Source: Gigaspora rosea (Eukaryota; Glomeromycota; Glomeromycetes; Diversisporales; Gigasporaceae). Taken from it: a DNA stretch of 64,000 nt. Location: NCBI GenBank assembly GCA_003550325.1, contig QKWP01000827.1, positions 27,066 through 91,065 of the forward strand. Reading direction: 5' to 3'. The position numbers and the translations under genes are program-made. Under the pieces are notes generated by a model, which was not told the origin of the DNA, made no database searches, and saw nothing but the letters and a program-made list of their open reading frames with translations. Each line of letters begins with the position of its first letter. Position 1 is the stretch's first letter. This document shows positions 22,441 through 34,574 of this stretch, piece after piece.

Positions 22441-23552
22441 ATGAAAAATCTAACGACGTTAATACTTGTTATAGTTTTTAAGATTACATTTTTATCAACT
22501 TTAACATTCTCTCAAACTGCATCCAGTAATTTTACAACTGCTGCTAATAATGTTACAGCTGTCTCTGGTTTCATTGTAGAAGGTTATACATTAATTTCAC
22601 AAGTTCCTCTTTCTTCAACATGTCAGTCAAGACTTGAGCAAATGTATAATGCAACAGATATCAATACTTGTATTCCTTATATCTCGCTTTCTTCCTTATT
22701 ATCTCAAAGCGATGTTCCTCCTGATACTATGTCTTTATATAATGCAATTTGTTCTTTAGAAAGATGTTCAGATACTTTTATATCTTCAACTCTCTCAAGT
22801 TTTAAAATAGACTGTACATCAGATCTTATTTCAAATAATTCTGCAGTTTTTGGTGTTGAACTTTTATTTACTTTTTATACACCATTAATAAATTCTTATT
22901 GTTATAAAAATTCTACTGGAGGTTCATGTATTCTTAAATATCGGGAAGATTATACGACTTATGCTGGTGCCGGTATATCTCGTGCTAATACTAATCCATT
23001 AAACTTTACTGTTTTACCTGATATTACAAATGTTCCTGCTTCAATTGTATGCACTAATTGTGTAAAAGCTATGGCAAATACTTTTTTAGATTATTTGGAT
23101 TCAAATCCTGGTGATTATTTTATTTTAGGCACAACTCAAACTGATATTAATAATCGTAAAATTCAATATACTGCAAAATGTGGTTCGTCATTTTTAGGTA
23201 AGTTAATTCTATAAATTCTCTAATAATTTTTATTTGTTTTTTTTTTTTAAAAAAAAATAATTCAACTTTGTTTTTTTTTTCTTTCCTAGATGGCTCAATT
23301 CCAGACACTACATCTCCAATATTGGTAACATCAAGTCCTAGCCCTCATAGTCATAACTCTAATGTGTTTGATAATCCACTTTACAAAGGGTTGATTATTG
23401 GTGCCTGTGCTCTTGTTGCCTTATTAATAATCACATTTATTGTCGGCTGTTGTATTTATATAAAAACAAACCATCCAAATAAGACAAAAATCGAATATAT
23501 TCCTACACCAGGAACAAATGCTGAAACCAGAGAAGTGGCTGCAGATGTCTAG
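22441..23552 (+). CDS. type I membrane protein with cysteine-rich ectodomain, two exons
   Basis: Exon 1 is 22441-23197 and exon 2 is 23290-23552, joined across a 92-bp intron (GTAAGT ... poly-T ... CTTTCCTAG). The spliced product is 339 aa. Residues 1-25 are a signal peptide (MKNLTTLILVIVFKITFLS...). The ectodomain (~25-285) has ten cysteines, several N-glycosylation sequons and a Ser/Pro stalk (SPSPHSHNSN). The membrane segment is GLIIGACALVALLIITF and a bit beyond, followed by a short Lys-rich cytoplasmic tail. It is probably a cell-surface protein. The cysteine pattern recalls fungal DUF7729-type secreted domains, but I cannot confirm this. The ATG follows directly after a poly-A run; frame and splice phase agree perfectly. 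Confidence 0.85.
23198..23289 (+). other. intron of the 22441 gene
   Basis: Canonical GTAAGT donor and CTTTCCTAG acceptor with a long T/A-rich tract. Removing 92 bases joins TTA-G to AT-GGC as Leu-Asp-Gly and keeps one open frame to TAG at 23550. Confidence 0.9.
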
Positions 23553-24615
23553 ATTCAAAAAACTATCCTAACTCCTATTTATAAAAATATAAGTAGTATA
23601 AGTTATCGAAACTTAAATATAATTCAGTTTTTTTTTTTTTTTAGTTTATGCGTATTATAAAAATAATTTTCAAAAGTTCAAAATCAGCAAGAAAAATTTA
23701 TAATTTTGTTAAAAAAAAAGCTCTATAATTAAAATTAAACAAAGAATATGTATTTTTAAAGAAACCGATTTATTTATTTAAAACAAAATAATGGTTTTGT
23801 TTTTTTAACAATAGATGTTGTAAATAATTATTTAAGATTCGATATTTTATTTTGTTTGGAATTAGTTTACTGTAGTTCTAGGACTATTCATTAAATTTCT
23901 TTAGTATTATTAATTTGTATTTATATTTTTACTTTATTTAACTGTTAAGAATATTTATTTTATTTTTATTTACATTATGACAAATTTGAAATATTTTAAA
24001 ATAATTATATCAATCATTATTCTAATTTATACTATAATTTTGAAAACTTTTAAAGTCAAAATTTTTTAATAAACTACGTGTAGAACTTAACTTGCTCTTG
24101 AATCAAAATGTAATACAAATTTTAAAACCAGGATATGTTTATTAAATTTACATTTCTTTTAATATCAACAGACAAAATTTAAATTATTATATCTCTAATT
24201 CCTTTAAGATGATAATCAAGAAAGACAAAGTAAAAATCTCAACAATATAAGTTATACAGCATATATTTAATAAATTTTAGTTATAAATCTAAGTTTCAAA
24301 AATTTCAATGTATTTATTTCTTTCAACGGGTTAATTTCGTTTTTCAATTTATCTATTACTTCATTCTTTTCATAATCATTTAGTGCTTTATCTCCAACTT
24401 GTTATTATAAATAATACTTTGTACTTTGTAATCATATTTCAAAAATCCTTATATGCTAATTGAACGATCCACACTGCGCAGAAATTATAATACAATTCTG
24501 AATACACATTATAAATAAGTGCAACTATTAAAAAGAATTGTTAATACGTATATAACAATAGTTTATAAGTAAGAAAAATATTTTAATTACATATTTCAAA
24601 TAGAATTAATTTTGT
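23553..24615. other. 3' flank, no gene seen
   Basis: AT-rich; contains homopolymer T runs and no supported ORF. Confidence 0.5.
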
Positions 24616-24951
24616 TATACCCGTAGGGTACATTAAATTTTTTTGTACCCATTATTTTGATCATATGATATTACATACAAAATCAACATTGTTTATATTA
24701 GGTTAGGGTTAGGGTGAGAACTATATTAGGGTTAGGGTTTAGGCTATTGTATAGTAAAATCGCTCAAGGAAAACTTTTAATTAATGTACAGAAGGTGGTT
24801 TAGTATGCAGTTTCTTTCGAAATGAGCGATTTTTTGTCAAAACGAACGTTTGTTTTGAATTTTTCTGATCGTGTAACGTTACACCTGATCTTGAATTTTG
24901 GTGGTGATCTATAGTCACATGATGCGGGTATATGTACCTTTGGGTACATAT
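24616..24951. mobile_element. TIR element with GGGTACAT ends and TTAGGGTTAGGG core
   Basis: Imperfect inverted ends (TATACCCGTAGGGTACATT / ATGTACCTTTGGGTACATATA). The interior has GGTTAGGGTTAGGGTGAG, a second TTAGGGTTAGGG, then AGTAAAATCGCTCAAGGAAAA. A GTGTAACGTTACAC palindrome sits near 24875. Homologous over ~180 bp to the interior of 40560-40917, although the termini differ. Confidence 0.7.
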
Positions 24952-25117
24952 ATATAATCCCTTTCAATATTCAATAAAATAATTACTTTCCAAAGTAATC
25001 TGAACTTAAAGAAATGTAATCACCCAAAATCATTGGCCAAGCATTTTTATAAAAGTTTGTAAATGTATTTGGTACAGAGAAATCATCAGTGGTAATCTGA
25101 TAAGAGAACTATTAATG

Positions 25118-25332
25118 AATGTGACAGATCATAATGAAATCCAGATTAAAATGAAATGATAGTTTAAAATCTCGAAAAAAATTTTTTTGGGATACATTTT
25201 TTAAGGTTAGGGGTTTAGGGTTAGGGTTAGTTTTAAAAAAAAATTATAATAAACAAATATTAATGGGTTTTAGAAGGCTAGCAGGTTAAGTATAGAATGT
25301 ATATTTCATTTTAAATTATGATCTGCAACAAT
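25118..25332. mobile_element. TIR element, CAGATCATAAT ends
   Basis: ACAGATCATAATG...ATTAAAATGAAAT at the left is mirrored by ATTTCATTTTAAATTATGATCTGC at the right. The centre contains GGTTAGGGGTTTAGGGTTAG. Confidence 0.55.
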
Positions 25333-25859
25333 GAATGAGCATAAGTGAATATTGTGATGCTTAATATCCAAATAATTTCATTATAATTTTGGTCCATTTA
25401 TGCAAATCTATGAAAGATTGTGAATTTATAAAGCCTTTTATATGTGTCCGTATTATTTCACCGATAATCACTTCATCGACACCCCATTTTTACAAACATC
25501 TCATAGCATCAGTCAGTTACAATTCTATTACTGCATAACACCTAGTGGGTACAGTTTGGTTGATAAGGCAAACCACCAACAAAACCCGGGTTTTACACAT
25601 AGTGTCCTTTCCAAAGGGAAGCCATTTTGAGAGGGGTAAATAGAAGTTCAATAACAAAGCTAGACTTGCATCAAGTTAATAGCAAAGACAAAAGAGGTAT
25701 AACAATTTTCAACCTTATATTTCTTAAAAGGCTAATTCCTATGACCTCTTGTTTAAACAATTAAACATAGTCCTTACTTATTATATCACTCTTATCTGAA
25801 CTTTTAAATGTATCACTCCCTTTATCAATATTCAAAAAACTTACTCATCAATTACTCTG

Positions 25860-26085
25860 CATCATGGACCAGGGTTATGGTTTTGTGACAAATGGATGTC
25901 CCATGACTTTATTCATGGCATCACATATGTTATGGGCCAACTCATGGGTAACCTGTAGATCACCTATGGGTCAACTTGACCCACAGGTGACCTGTGGGTC
26001 GATGCACGGGTCACCTGCAGGTTGACCTACCCATTCTCATCTGGGCTGTTACAACTTGACCTGGGGTCATCCACCCACCTGTGGG
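25860..26085. repeat. GGGTCACCTGTGGGTCAA-rich segment
   Basis: Reiterated GGTCACCTG/CAGGTGACC motifs, including a perfect 23-bp palindrome at 25978-26000 (arms GACCCACAGGT and ACCTGTGGGTC). Similar GGTGACACCCACTTGGGTC sequence occurs past the foldback at 27113, so both may be outer parts of one larger element interrupted by the hAT insertion. Confidence 0.5.
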
Positions 26086-26323
26086 CAGGGTTGGCAATGG
26101 ATATATTCTATTGAAAAAATTGCAACCAATGGAGCAAATGGAACCAATAAAACCAATGGGCCAATAGAGCCAATAGAATTAGATATTAGTTATTAACAAA
26201 TACTATATTATAAGTTAGTTGGACTCTATTGGCTTCATTCACAAATTATTCTCAATAAAGCAATGGAGTGATGCCAATGGAGTTCTTCTCCATTTACTCC
26301 AATGGATAAATGTGCCAACTCTG
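26086..26323. mobile_element. short non-autonomous hAT element, 238 bp
   Basis: Ends CAGGGTTGGCAA and GTGCCAACTCTG (inverted), a classic hAT terminus, with 8-bp flanks CCTGTGGG (26078-26085) and CCTATGGG (26324-26331) that differ at one base. The interior repeats AACCAATGGAGC/CCAATAGAG-like strings. It is inserted in the GGGTCA-rich segment next to the foldback. Confidence 0.85.
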
Positions 26324-26337
26324 CCTATGGGTGAACC

Positions 26338-27122
26338 AGGTGACACTGGGGTGTTGCACATCAGATGATTTACAAACATAGTACACTCATCATAATAATT
26401 TTCCTAATAAGGATTTTTTGTGTCAATCATTTTAATCTATAGTAATTTTATATGGAAAATCGTAAAAAAATCATATTTGCGAAAGAATAGAACTCTATAG
26501 CCACATTATTAATTTCCCCTCTAATTTAAATATTTCAGACTACATATATAATAATATCACTTAATAATGAGTTTTTTTTTATTTAATGCATTTTAATGAT
26601 ATAAACTTTATTCCGAATTTAAGTAAAAATTGTGATTTTAACTATATCCAGGCATCTACGTGATAACAATATTGCTTATTTTAACTGAAATATGCTATAT
26701 TGTATATTCTAAACTATCATTAAATGATAGTTTAGAATATATATATAGCTTATTTCAGTTAAAAAAACATTATTGTTATCATTACCAAGTTCTATACTTT
26801 TTATGAAGATTCCTGGATATAATTAAAATCACAATTTTTACTTAAATTCAGAATAAAGTTTATATCATTAAAATGCAATAACTAAAAAAACTCATCATTA
26901 AGTGATAGTCTTATATATGTAGTTTGAAATATTTAAATTAGAGGAGAAATTAATAATGCAGCTGTAGAGTTCTATTCTTTCGCAAATATGATTTTTTACG
27001 ATTTTTCATATAAAATTACTATATATTAAAATGATCGACATAAAAAATCCTTATTAGGAGGGTTTATTATGATGAGTGTACTATGTTTGTAAATCATCTG
27101 ATGTGCAACCCCAAGGTGACAC
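26338..27122. mobile_element. ~780-bp foldback element
   Basis: Two long inverted arms (about 26338-26720 and 26724-27122) meet at the centre CTAAACTATCAT-TAA-ATGATAGTTTAG. Outer ends read GGTGTTGCACATCAGATG and CATCTGATGTGCAACC. The match is high along the full arms with small indels, so a single strand could fold into a hairpin of nearly 390 bp. No ORF. Confidence 0.9.
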
Positions 27123-27227
27123 CCACTTGGGTCAAATTACTAAGCAAAACCTGTACTATTTTATTTCCAACTGTACCTTTATAGTACATTTTGTTATGGG
27201 GTTTCAAATCTTACTATTTTGGTAATA

Positions 27228-29298
27228 CCTAGGGGATAGTAAATGAACGGGGACAACTTGATATTACACAAGTAGATTATTGACCTCCAAAATTGTCACA
27301 TATCGATAACACTAGTAAGTCTTATAAAAAATCTTATGTTATTATATTAAACTAGTACTCGTTATGCTCTGTTTGTCACTGATTCAAGACATTTCACTTA
27401 TGTATCTTATTCGTAACTTCTGAAAGACTTTTTTAGAGTTCGGAAGCATAACTGGACTCACAGAAGCCAAAAACTCTACATAAAAAGAATTGCAACGTTT
27501 TTAGAACAGTTTTTTTTAATATTGCTGTATTGGTTCTAAGCCTGAATAAATCTTACAAATTTATGATTTATTCGAATCTAGAGTATTTCTATTTGGGCTT
27601 TTGACTTGTCATTTGTTATATACATAAATTTATTGTACCAGTATTTATTTTATAATAAAAAAATATATTTGATTTTTAATAAAAAATAATTTTATAATCA
27701 ATATCAATGGATTTTTAATATTCTTTATATTTAAATTCAACACAATTTATGGAAGTAAGAATTATTGGGGTTTTAAGAATGATTGATTGAAATATATTAT
27801 TTTTGTCACGATTTTGCTTACAGTAACCAAGGTTGTTCTCAAGCGATTTTCTAATGATCGAAATAGTGCATCAGACCAACGTTCCTATGGTGTGCATCTG
27901 TCAAATAATGTTCTGAGTACTGTTTAACCAAAATAAGCCACTTACGTTAATTGGCATATCATTCATATATATATTAGTAACATTAAACATAAATTGATCA
28001 TTTGTTGGCAAGAGTTGAGGAAGAGGTTGATATACTATATTACTTTTATTATTCCCTTATTATTAAATATTCCTCCAAATGCAACTGATCCTTTGTTACC
28101 AACATCTTTGAAGTTTGAAGAAAGAGCAAGTTCTACAATTTGATTCTAAAATAAATATAATGAATTGTTTATATGATATACACATAATATTGTAGTTAAA
28201 AAGATTCTTAGATCAATAAATATTTAATTGTAAATTCTTGGTAAGAACTATTTGAAAGTGACATATTGAAAAAGTTAGTTGAATTTTTGCAAGCATCTTC
28301 AAATGGACTCATAAAAAATTTACTGACAACCCAGAGCAAGTTATATGTCGTGTCAATGGGTATATTCAATGATTGAGGTGGTGTTCCAAATTGAATCAGA
28401 AAAGGACCATTGCATTAAAAATTGTTTAAAAGTAAGATTTAATGTCAGAAGAGTGGTGATAGACATGGTAGTAAATGTGGGGTAGGAATGGTGTTAGTGG
28501 TAGTAGGCGTAGTGATAGGTGTGGTCTTTCTTTATCTCATGAAATTTGTTCAAACACTACTTTTGCTGTTATTTTCTAGTGATGCTCAATTGCTATAATA
28601 GATCGAAATAAGCTTTCAATTAGCGCTTGAGTAGCCTCTATTAAAATTTTGCAAATATAATAGCAATATGTTAGTGTGTTGATAATGAAAGCCCATAGTA
28701 AAAAATATGAAAATACTTGAATGGAATTCTTAACAGCTCCTTTCAGATAAACAAATGCCTTATATTTATCTTTTTTAACTCACCTTGGATCATAAACGAA
28801 TTCCACCCATTTATCTCTCCTTGATTGCAAATGTCTTACATTTGTTCCTTCTAGCATTTCCTGGATCCGAGGTTATTCATTCTAAGATTCAGGACAGTTA
28901 GGTGGTTTTTACACAGTGCCTCTTTTAATACTCTTTTCTCTAACTCATGTCAATTGCTATAAATTTGCAGAATGTATTGCTACTAATGCATTTCCTTTTG
29001 AACTAGAATAAATTAGGTCACGCTATAGGGAATATATGATTCAATTTTTAAAAACGTAGAAAACTGTTGCTAAGCTTTTATGAAGCTAGTTACCAGCCTT
29101 TAGTTATGCTGAGTTTTGAAAAAAAAAACCATATTTAAATAGCTGGAATTTTAATTATTAAATTTATTGAAGGTTGGATACAATATATATAAATTTGCAT
29201 ATAAATCTATATATAAATCTATATCGTGATAGTTTTAAAAATTGATTATCTACTTGTATAATGTTGAGTTGTCCCCCATTTATTTACTATCCCCTAGG
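27228..29298. mobile_element. 2.07-kb TIR element carrying a protease relic
   Basis: Inverted ends CCTAGGGGATAGTAAAT ... and ATTTACTATCCCCTAGG extend imperfectly for ~60 bp (GGGGACAACT...AAGTAGAT inside). Both sides are flanked by TAATA (27223-27227 and 29299-29303), a probable 5-bp target duplication. No transposase is visible. The internal minus strand holds pieces of an aspartic protease gene. Confidence 0.8.
27800..28410 (-). pseudogene. pepsin-like aspartic protease relic
   Basis: From 28408 downward the minus strand reads GPFLIQFGTPPQ and IDTTYNLLWVVS, the N-terminal active-site block of pepsin-family proteases (normally DTGSS), here with DTT in place of DTG. After an intron-like gap (acceptor TATTTTAG near 28152) it continues with IVELALSSNF, GSVAFGGIFNNKG and, in a shifted frame, YQPLPQLLPTND, FNVTNIYMNDMPINVSG, which follow the order of the family (FGG.., ..Y.PL.., W.V.L..I..NG). 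A remnant FDRCT near 27930 sits where the second FDTGT is expected. Stops, a frameshift and the altered first motif show it is dead. N-glycosylation sequons suggest a secreted ancestor. It lies wholly within the 27228-29298 TIR element. Confidence 0.65.
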
Positions 29299-29303
29299 TA
29301 ATA

Positions 29304-30520
29304 CTTAGCATATGACTCACTAACATATATTATTAACATTATCTATATCTCAGTTAATTAATTTTTTGAAAAATTTTAGTTTTTTAGCATTTCAATTCAC
29401 ATGAATTACTTAAGTATAATGATTCTATTACAACATTAGCTATGCATAATTATAGTAACAATAATTATAATCCTTATAAAGTTAGCTAATCTAAATTTCA
29501 AGTTTATGTACATATATGCAAGATTATCCAATCATATCACATAAAGGGGACATTTGTATATAAGTAATATTTCATAAAAAGAGAAATGAAAGTCTAATCA
29601 CTTAAATACATTTTTGTAATACAATAGTTAAAAGCTTTTGATACTACTGTATAATCTAAAATAAATTTACTAAGATTTTAGAAGCAATTTACAGGTTTAC
29701 AAATCTAATAATCCTGTTAATACAGGTTTGTTAATCATGAATATACTATTTTCAGATTGTTTTAATTTTGTATAACAAAATAGTTTCTGCTAATTTTTTC
29801 AAACCCATGATTTGCCAAATTTGAGGGCCCATATTTATATAGAAACTATTATCAAATAAAAGTGTACCTAGCTATATAATTATATAAAAAGATAACTATA
29901 TAAAATAAATTTTCTTCTAAGCAACTACTTATATAACAAGTTTTGCTAAAAAATTTAAATTAATAAAAATTAACATTTTTGAAGTATATTAGTGTTAATT
30001 AAAACTATATCCTAATATTATAAAATTATGCTTGGTCATTTATCAAGTTTAATTGGTTGTATTTAAAATGCTTTTAAAATATTTTTATTGCTGATTAATA
30101 ATATTTTTTTATATGTTATTTATTTGGGCAATATCAAATTGCATAATTGTAAAAAATATTTTTACTGTGACTTAAGGATATTTTATTTTATTAAAAGTCT
30201 AGAAAATTTTTAAAATTAAAAAATACTTTACTAAAAGCTAAATTTTGAATTTTAAAAAAATCTATTTTTTACTATATAATTTTGGAAAATTGGATTCTAT
30301 ATTACTATTAAAACTATATAAATATTTGCCCAATTTTTTATAATTAAAATTTTCTGTTCTTATATAAATTGCTAATTAATTATTTAAAATATTTAATATC
30401 TTAATTAACAATTAATATTAATTATTATTAATTTTAATTAATAGCATTTGTTTAAGTAGCTAATTATCAATACTGTATTTATTCTAAATAAAAGTTGTGT
30501 TTAATAATAACTTATAGTAC
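29304..30520. other. AT-rich stretch with a diverged TIR-element copy
   Basis: No gene. About 29590-29835 is a diverged copy, in opposite orientation, of the element at 38965-39329 (it ends GAGGGCCCATAT). The rest is A/T-rich. Confidence 0.5.
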
Positions 30521-30634
30521 CATAAATTCTTAAAATAATGGGCATGGGTGTTATTTCAAATTATAGCCTGAATTAAGTTTAATTCAGGCCAAAATTTGAA
30601 ATAACACCTATGCCTGTTATTTCAAGAATTTATG
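30521..30634. mobile_element. compact foldback, ~58-bp arms
   Basis: CATAAATTCTTAAAATAATG ... GCCTGAATTAA is mirrored by TTAATTCAGGCC ... ATTTCAAGAATTTATG. The GGGCATGGGTGTTATTTCAA motif is a CpG-free version of the GGGCGTTATTTCGA motif in the 38433-38807 element, so it is probably an old relative. Confidence 0.75.
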
Positions 30635-33055
30635 ATATATATTTTTGTAATATATATTCTTTTTTATTTATTATAAAACTTACCTATAGTGGTTTGCACC
30701 TATTATACGCTTTATTATATTTTTTAGATTTTTCCAAGGTTTTAATATAAAAAGTTTTAATGCAAAATTTTTATATTAGTGTTAATACTTAGAGTTAGAG
30801 TAGAGTTTGAATAGGTATAAAGCATTTTTATTTAAAACATTTTGTACTAATTAATTAACCAGTTTTTGGAATAATATATACATAAATATAAAACACCTTA
30901 GATTAGAGATATCAAAGTCCTTAAGTTTGGGACTCTAGAACCTGGTTTTGAAGCCTGCTTTTTAAAGACTAGGTTCCAATTTTAAGATCTAGGTTCATAG
31001 GTTGCAATAGGCCCTAATATAAAATATATTAGAACTTAAAAGATATTAGTAATAAAATAATAAATATACTCAATTCAATTTAAACTCTGACAGACATACT
31101 ATATCTATATATACTGTGAATTAGCTTAGATATACTTTACTTAACATACTATTCTATCATTGCACAAATTTGCTATTTTAATAATATTTTATTGCAAATA
31201 AAGCAATATATACAGTATTATTAAATGCTAAATTTTAAATTCAACCAATCAAATTTTTAAAAGATTATAATTAGAATAAAAATACTACTAAAATTGCAAC
31301 ATATAGTCTAATTTTGCAATATTATGCTAAAATTAATACATATAATACTATGCTATATAATAAAGATGCTTTTCAACTAATCGGTATTTACAATAAAACA
31401 AAGAATTTTAATGGGTTAGAAGGTATCAGAACTGAGTTCAAGAAGTTGGATATAAGTTCTAGGACCTTTTATATATGAGTACTTTGCTCTTAGATCTGTG
31501 TAGTAGGACTTACAGGTCCTAGAACCAAGACCAGACCTAAATTGACTTTACTATCCCTACTATAAATACATTTTAGTAAAAGTCATATTTTTAACTTTAT
31601 AACTAATGGCAAAATTAGCAATTGCTTTTTTAAAAAATTTAAATACTAGGAACTTAATCTTAATATTTGTTATAGATTAATTTCTTATATAGTACTTTGC
31701 CAACTAAGCTTTTTTAAATTTTTTAATTTATAATCTATTAAATTTTTTTATTATAGTCAAGGATTTTACTATATGGGAACTTCTACAGCAAAAAAAAACA
31801 GTGGGACAAAAATTTGGTTTTTGTAAATTTATAAAAATAGTAATCCTATTTATCTAATTCTTCAAGAAATCAATTAAAACAAAAAAATTTTTTTGGCTCA
31901 TTGCCCTCTTTTGCTATAGTGGGTCCTACATATAGAAAATAAACTACAAAAATTTGATTGGCTTTTTTTTAATACATTTTTGCATTTTTTATTTTTAATT
32001 AAAAATTAAAGCATTTTGTACTACTTATACCCAATTTTCAGAATTAATAAATAGTATTTTAGAGTTATGCTTATTAAACAAGTAAATAAAAAAGAACTAA
32101 CTTATTTTTTTAAATTTTTATATGAATCTAAAATGTCATAGTCAACTCTTTCTGATGATCCCTCGTACCAAATTTTTCCACAAAATACGATCTATAAAAA
32201 CTTTGAAGTTAGTATATTTGTATACAACAAAAGCTTTATCTAGAAGTGTCTTGAATAAAAAGTTTCAGATCAGATGTGAGACAACTGAAATAGAGCTGAA
32301 AAAGATCTCTTCTTTTGGGTTTGGCTCTCTGGGTGGAAAACTTCGTTACTATAGAAACCGTAGTAGGGCAACAATCCTGAAGTTTTTGTCAAAAGCTATA
32401 GAGGCTTAGATGAAAATAGTCTTTTGGTCAGATATTTTATTCTTCAAAGCATAACTCTTACGTTTTTTACAAGTTTGGTACTTCTTTATTTCTCTTTGGG
32501 CTTTTCGAAATTTTACCAAAAAGTGGGAAATCTAGCTTACCCCTCCAAAAGATCGACAATTTTTACTTCGTCCAAATTGGGAAAGCGTCTGCCTAATCTG
32601 AATTGAGTCATAAGTGAGTTTCCAGCCTAATGAAATAAACAATGAATGACACGTGAAAACTTTTGGAGGAAAATTTGACACAAAATTTCTTTCTAGAAGG
32701 TTCTTTCAGGTGCAATTTTCTCTATGGGTTTCTTATACGGGTTTTTTATGATTTTACCTATTTACATATAATGCTTAGATGAATTTAGAGTAGAGACTTA
32801 TTCATTTAGTGTATTATATAATTTTTACAATCTAGTACAGGTTTAATAGTATACTTTTCAGTTTTGTCATTGTTTTCTCTTTTGTTTTTTCTATTTTTGT
32901 CTTCCTTTATTTTTCTTTTTATGTATTTTGGTTATTTGTTTAGGTTTGAAATATTTTACTCTCTTTTATTTACCCTTTTTTTTATTTATTTGTTTTATTT
33001 TCTCTAGGAATTTAAAAAATTTAACAATTTGAAAATATGCTATTCTAAAGGTAAA
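30635..33055. other. AT-rich stretch without a supported gene
   Basis: Very few CpGs. The 32100-32730 segment is less AT-rich and has open frames of 95 and 60 codons (32122 and 32424), but neither shows a domain, splice structure or start context, and the opposite strand is equally uninformative; it may be an unrecognised repeat. T-rich at 32870-33000. Confidence 0.45.
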
Positions 33056-33425
33056 AAGGGATAATTTGGTGAATACAGGTAATTTGATGAATTTTAATAT
33101 CTCTTTATCTAGTGATCAAAATTGAATAATTTTTATACCTTTTGATTTGCCTCGATAAAATGAATCAAATAGTACTAAGCTCGCCTAGTTCTGATCACTG
33201 GGTTACGAGATATTTTGATTTTTTGTTATGTTTACACTTTGTCAAATTATCTCCAAGGATTATTTTTGTGCAATATATAATCGATAATATTTTGAGTCCA
33301 GTGATCAGAATCAGATAAACTTTATATGATTTGATTCATCTTATCAAAACAAATTGAATGGTATAAATTTATTCAATTCTTACTACTGGATCACACAAAT
33401 ACTATAAATTCGCCAAATTACTCCT
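33056..33425. mobile_element. TIR element, GGATAATTTGG ends
   Basis: The left arm (33056-33190: TAATTTGGTGAA, AATTGAATAATTTTTATACC, CTGATCACTGGG) is mirrored in the right arm (33290-33425: CCAGTGATCAGAATCAG, GGTATAAATTTATTCAATT, CGCCAAATTACTCC). Arms ~135 bp, 75-80% alike by eye. No ORF. Confidence 0.7.
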
Positions 33426-34574
33426 CAAAGGAAGAAGTTCATCTGATTGGATAATTTTGTAGATCTACTTGTGATTACTCATAATAATTAACCAATCAAA
33501 TTACATAATTTTAAAAATCTGTCACTATAATACAATATACTAAAAACAAAAGACAACTCTATATAAAAAAACTTACAAAATAATAAATATACACAAAATA
33601 TTGTATCACATATATTTAGAAAATAGAAAATATGTATAAAGTAGGTAAATACAATATTTATTATTAATAAACTTGAGCTTCTCAGAAAATTTACACAATA
33701 CTAGTACATAAACTAAATTTACAGTTAAACAACCCAACACATTGCAAAAACTGGCTATATCTAAACAATAAACCTGTATTTTTTGCTATTAAAAGCCTCA
33801 AATTAAATAGTTAGTAATAAAAGTTTATTTGAATCTAACATAATAGCTTAAGCAAAAAAATATTTCCAATTACCTTATTCTACAGAATAACTTTGTATAG
33901 TCCAATGGGCGACAGTATATTTTGTCTTATATAAGCAAAGTTCACAAGGAGAGCATAACAGAAATTCCTTTTTATTGGCTATTATGTTAGATGATCATTA
34001 TTAAATATGATTGGGTAATGTTTATTAATACTGTAACTGATAATAAGCGATAATGATGATATAGTAATTTATAATATCAGATATTTAAAATTTGGTTGTA
34101 TATACGTATATAATATAGATCTAAATTTGATTAAGAAATTAATTTTGTTAATATTTAACTTGAAATGCCTAAGAGTAAATTTTTTTGTTTCATTGCAAAT
34201 TTTATTATAATTATATATATAATGATAAATAGTAAAATACTTCTTTTATTCTATCTTTATAATTGTTATTAGTTAATACAATATATATTATACTTATTTT
34301 ATAGTTATAAGTACGTTTATGCATATGCATCTACAAACCCTATAGTACAACTTAGCGAACTACAATAAACTATAAATTATACAATTTCTACAACTTATAA
34401 AGAACCTAAATATTTTAAAGTAAGAGATTTGTAAATGTGAAGAATATAAAATAAAAAACAGAAAATGCTATATTGCTGTATTGTTAATACTTACTATAAT
34501 AACCTTTCATAATCAGTACTAAAAAAAAGAATACGGTATGTATATATTAATGCTTATTACAAAAATTACACCTT
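33426..34574. other. AT-rich, no gene seen
   Basis: Non-coding, low complexity; no element ends identified. Confidence 0.4.

Noticed and set aside
24690..24745. TTAGGGTTAGGG as a telomere or internal telomeric repeat
   Set aside because: Only two to three units at a time, always inside short TIR elements and mixed with other variants; not a telomeric array.
32122..32606. Two adjacent plus-strand frames of 95 and 60 codons
   Set aside because: No domain or credible splice joining them, and the opposite strand gives nothing either; could be part of an unknown repeat.
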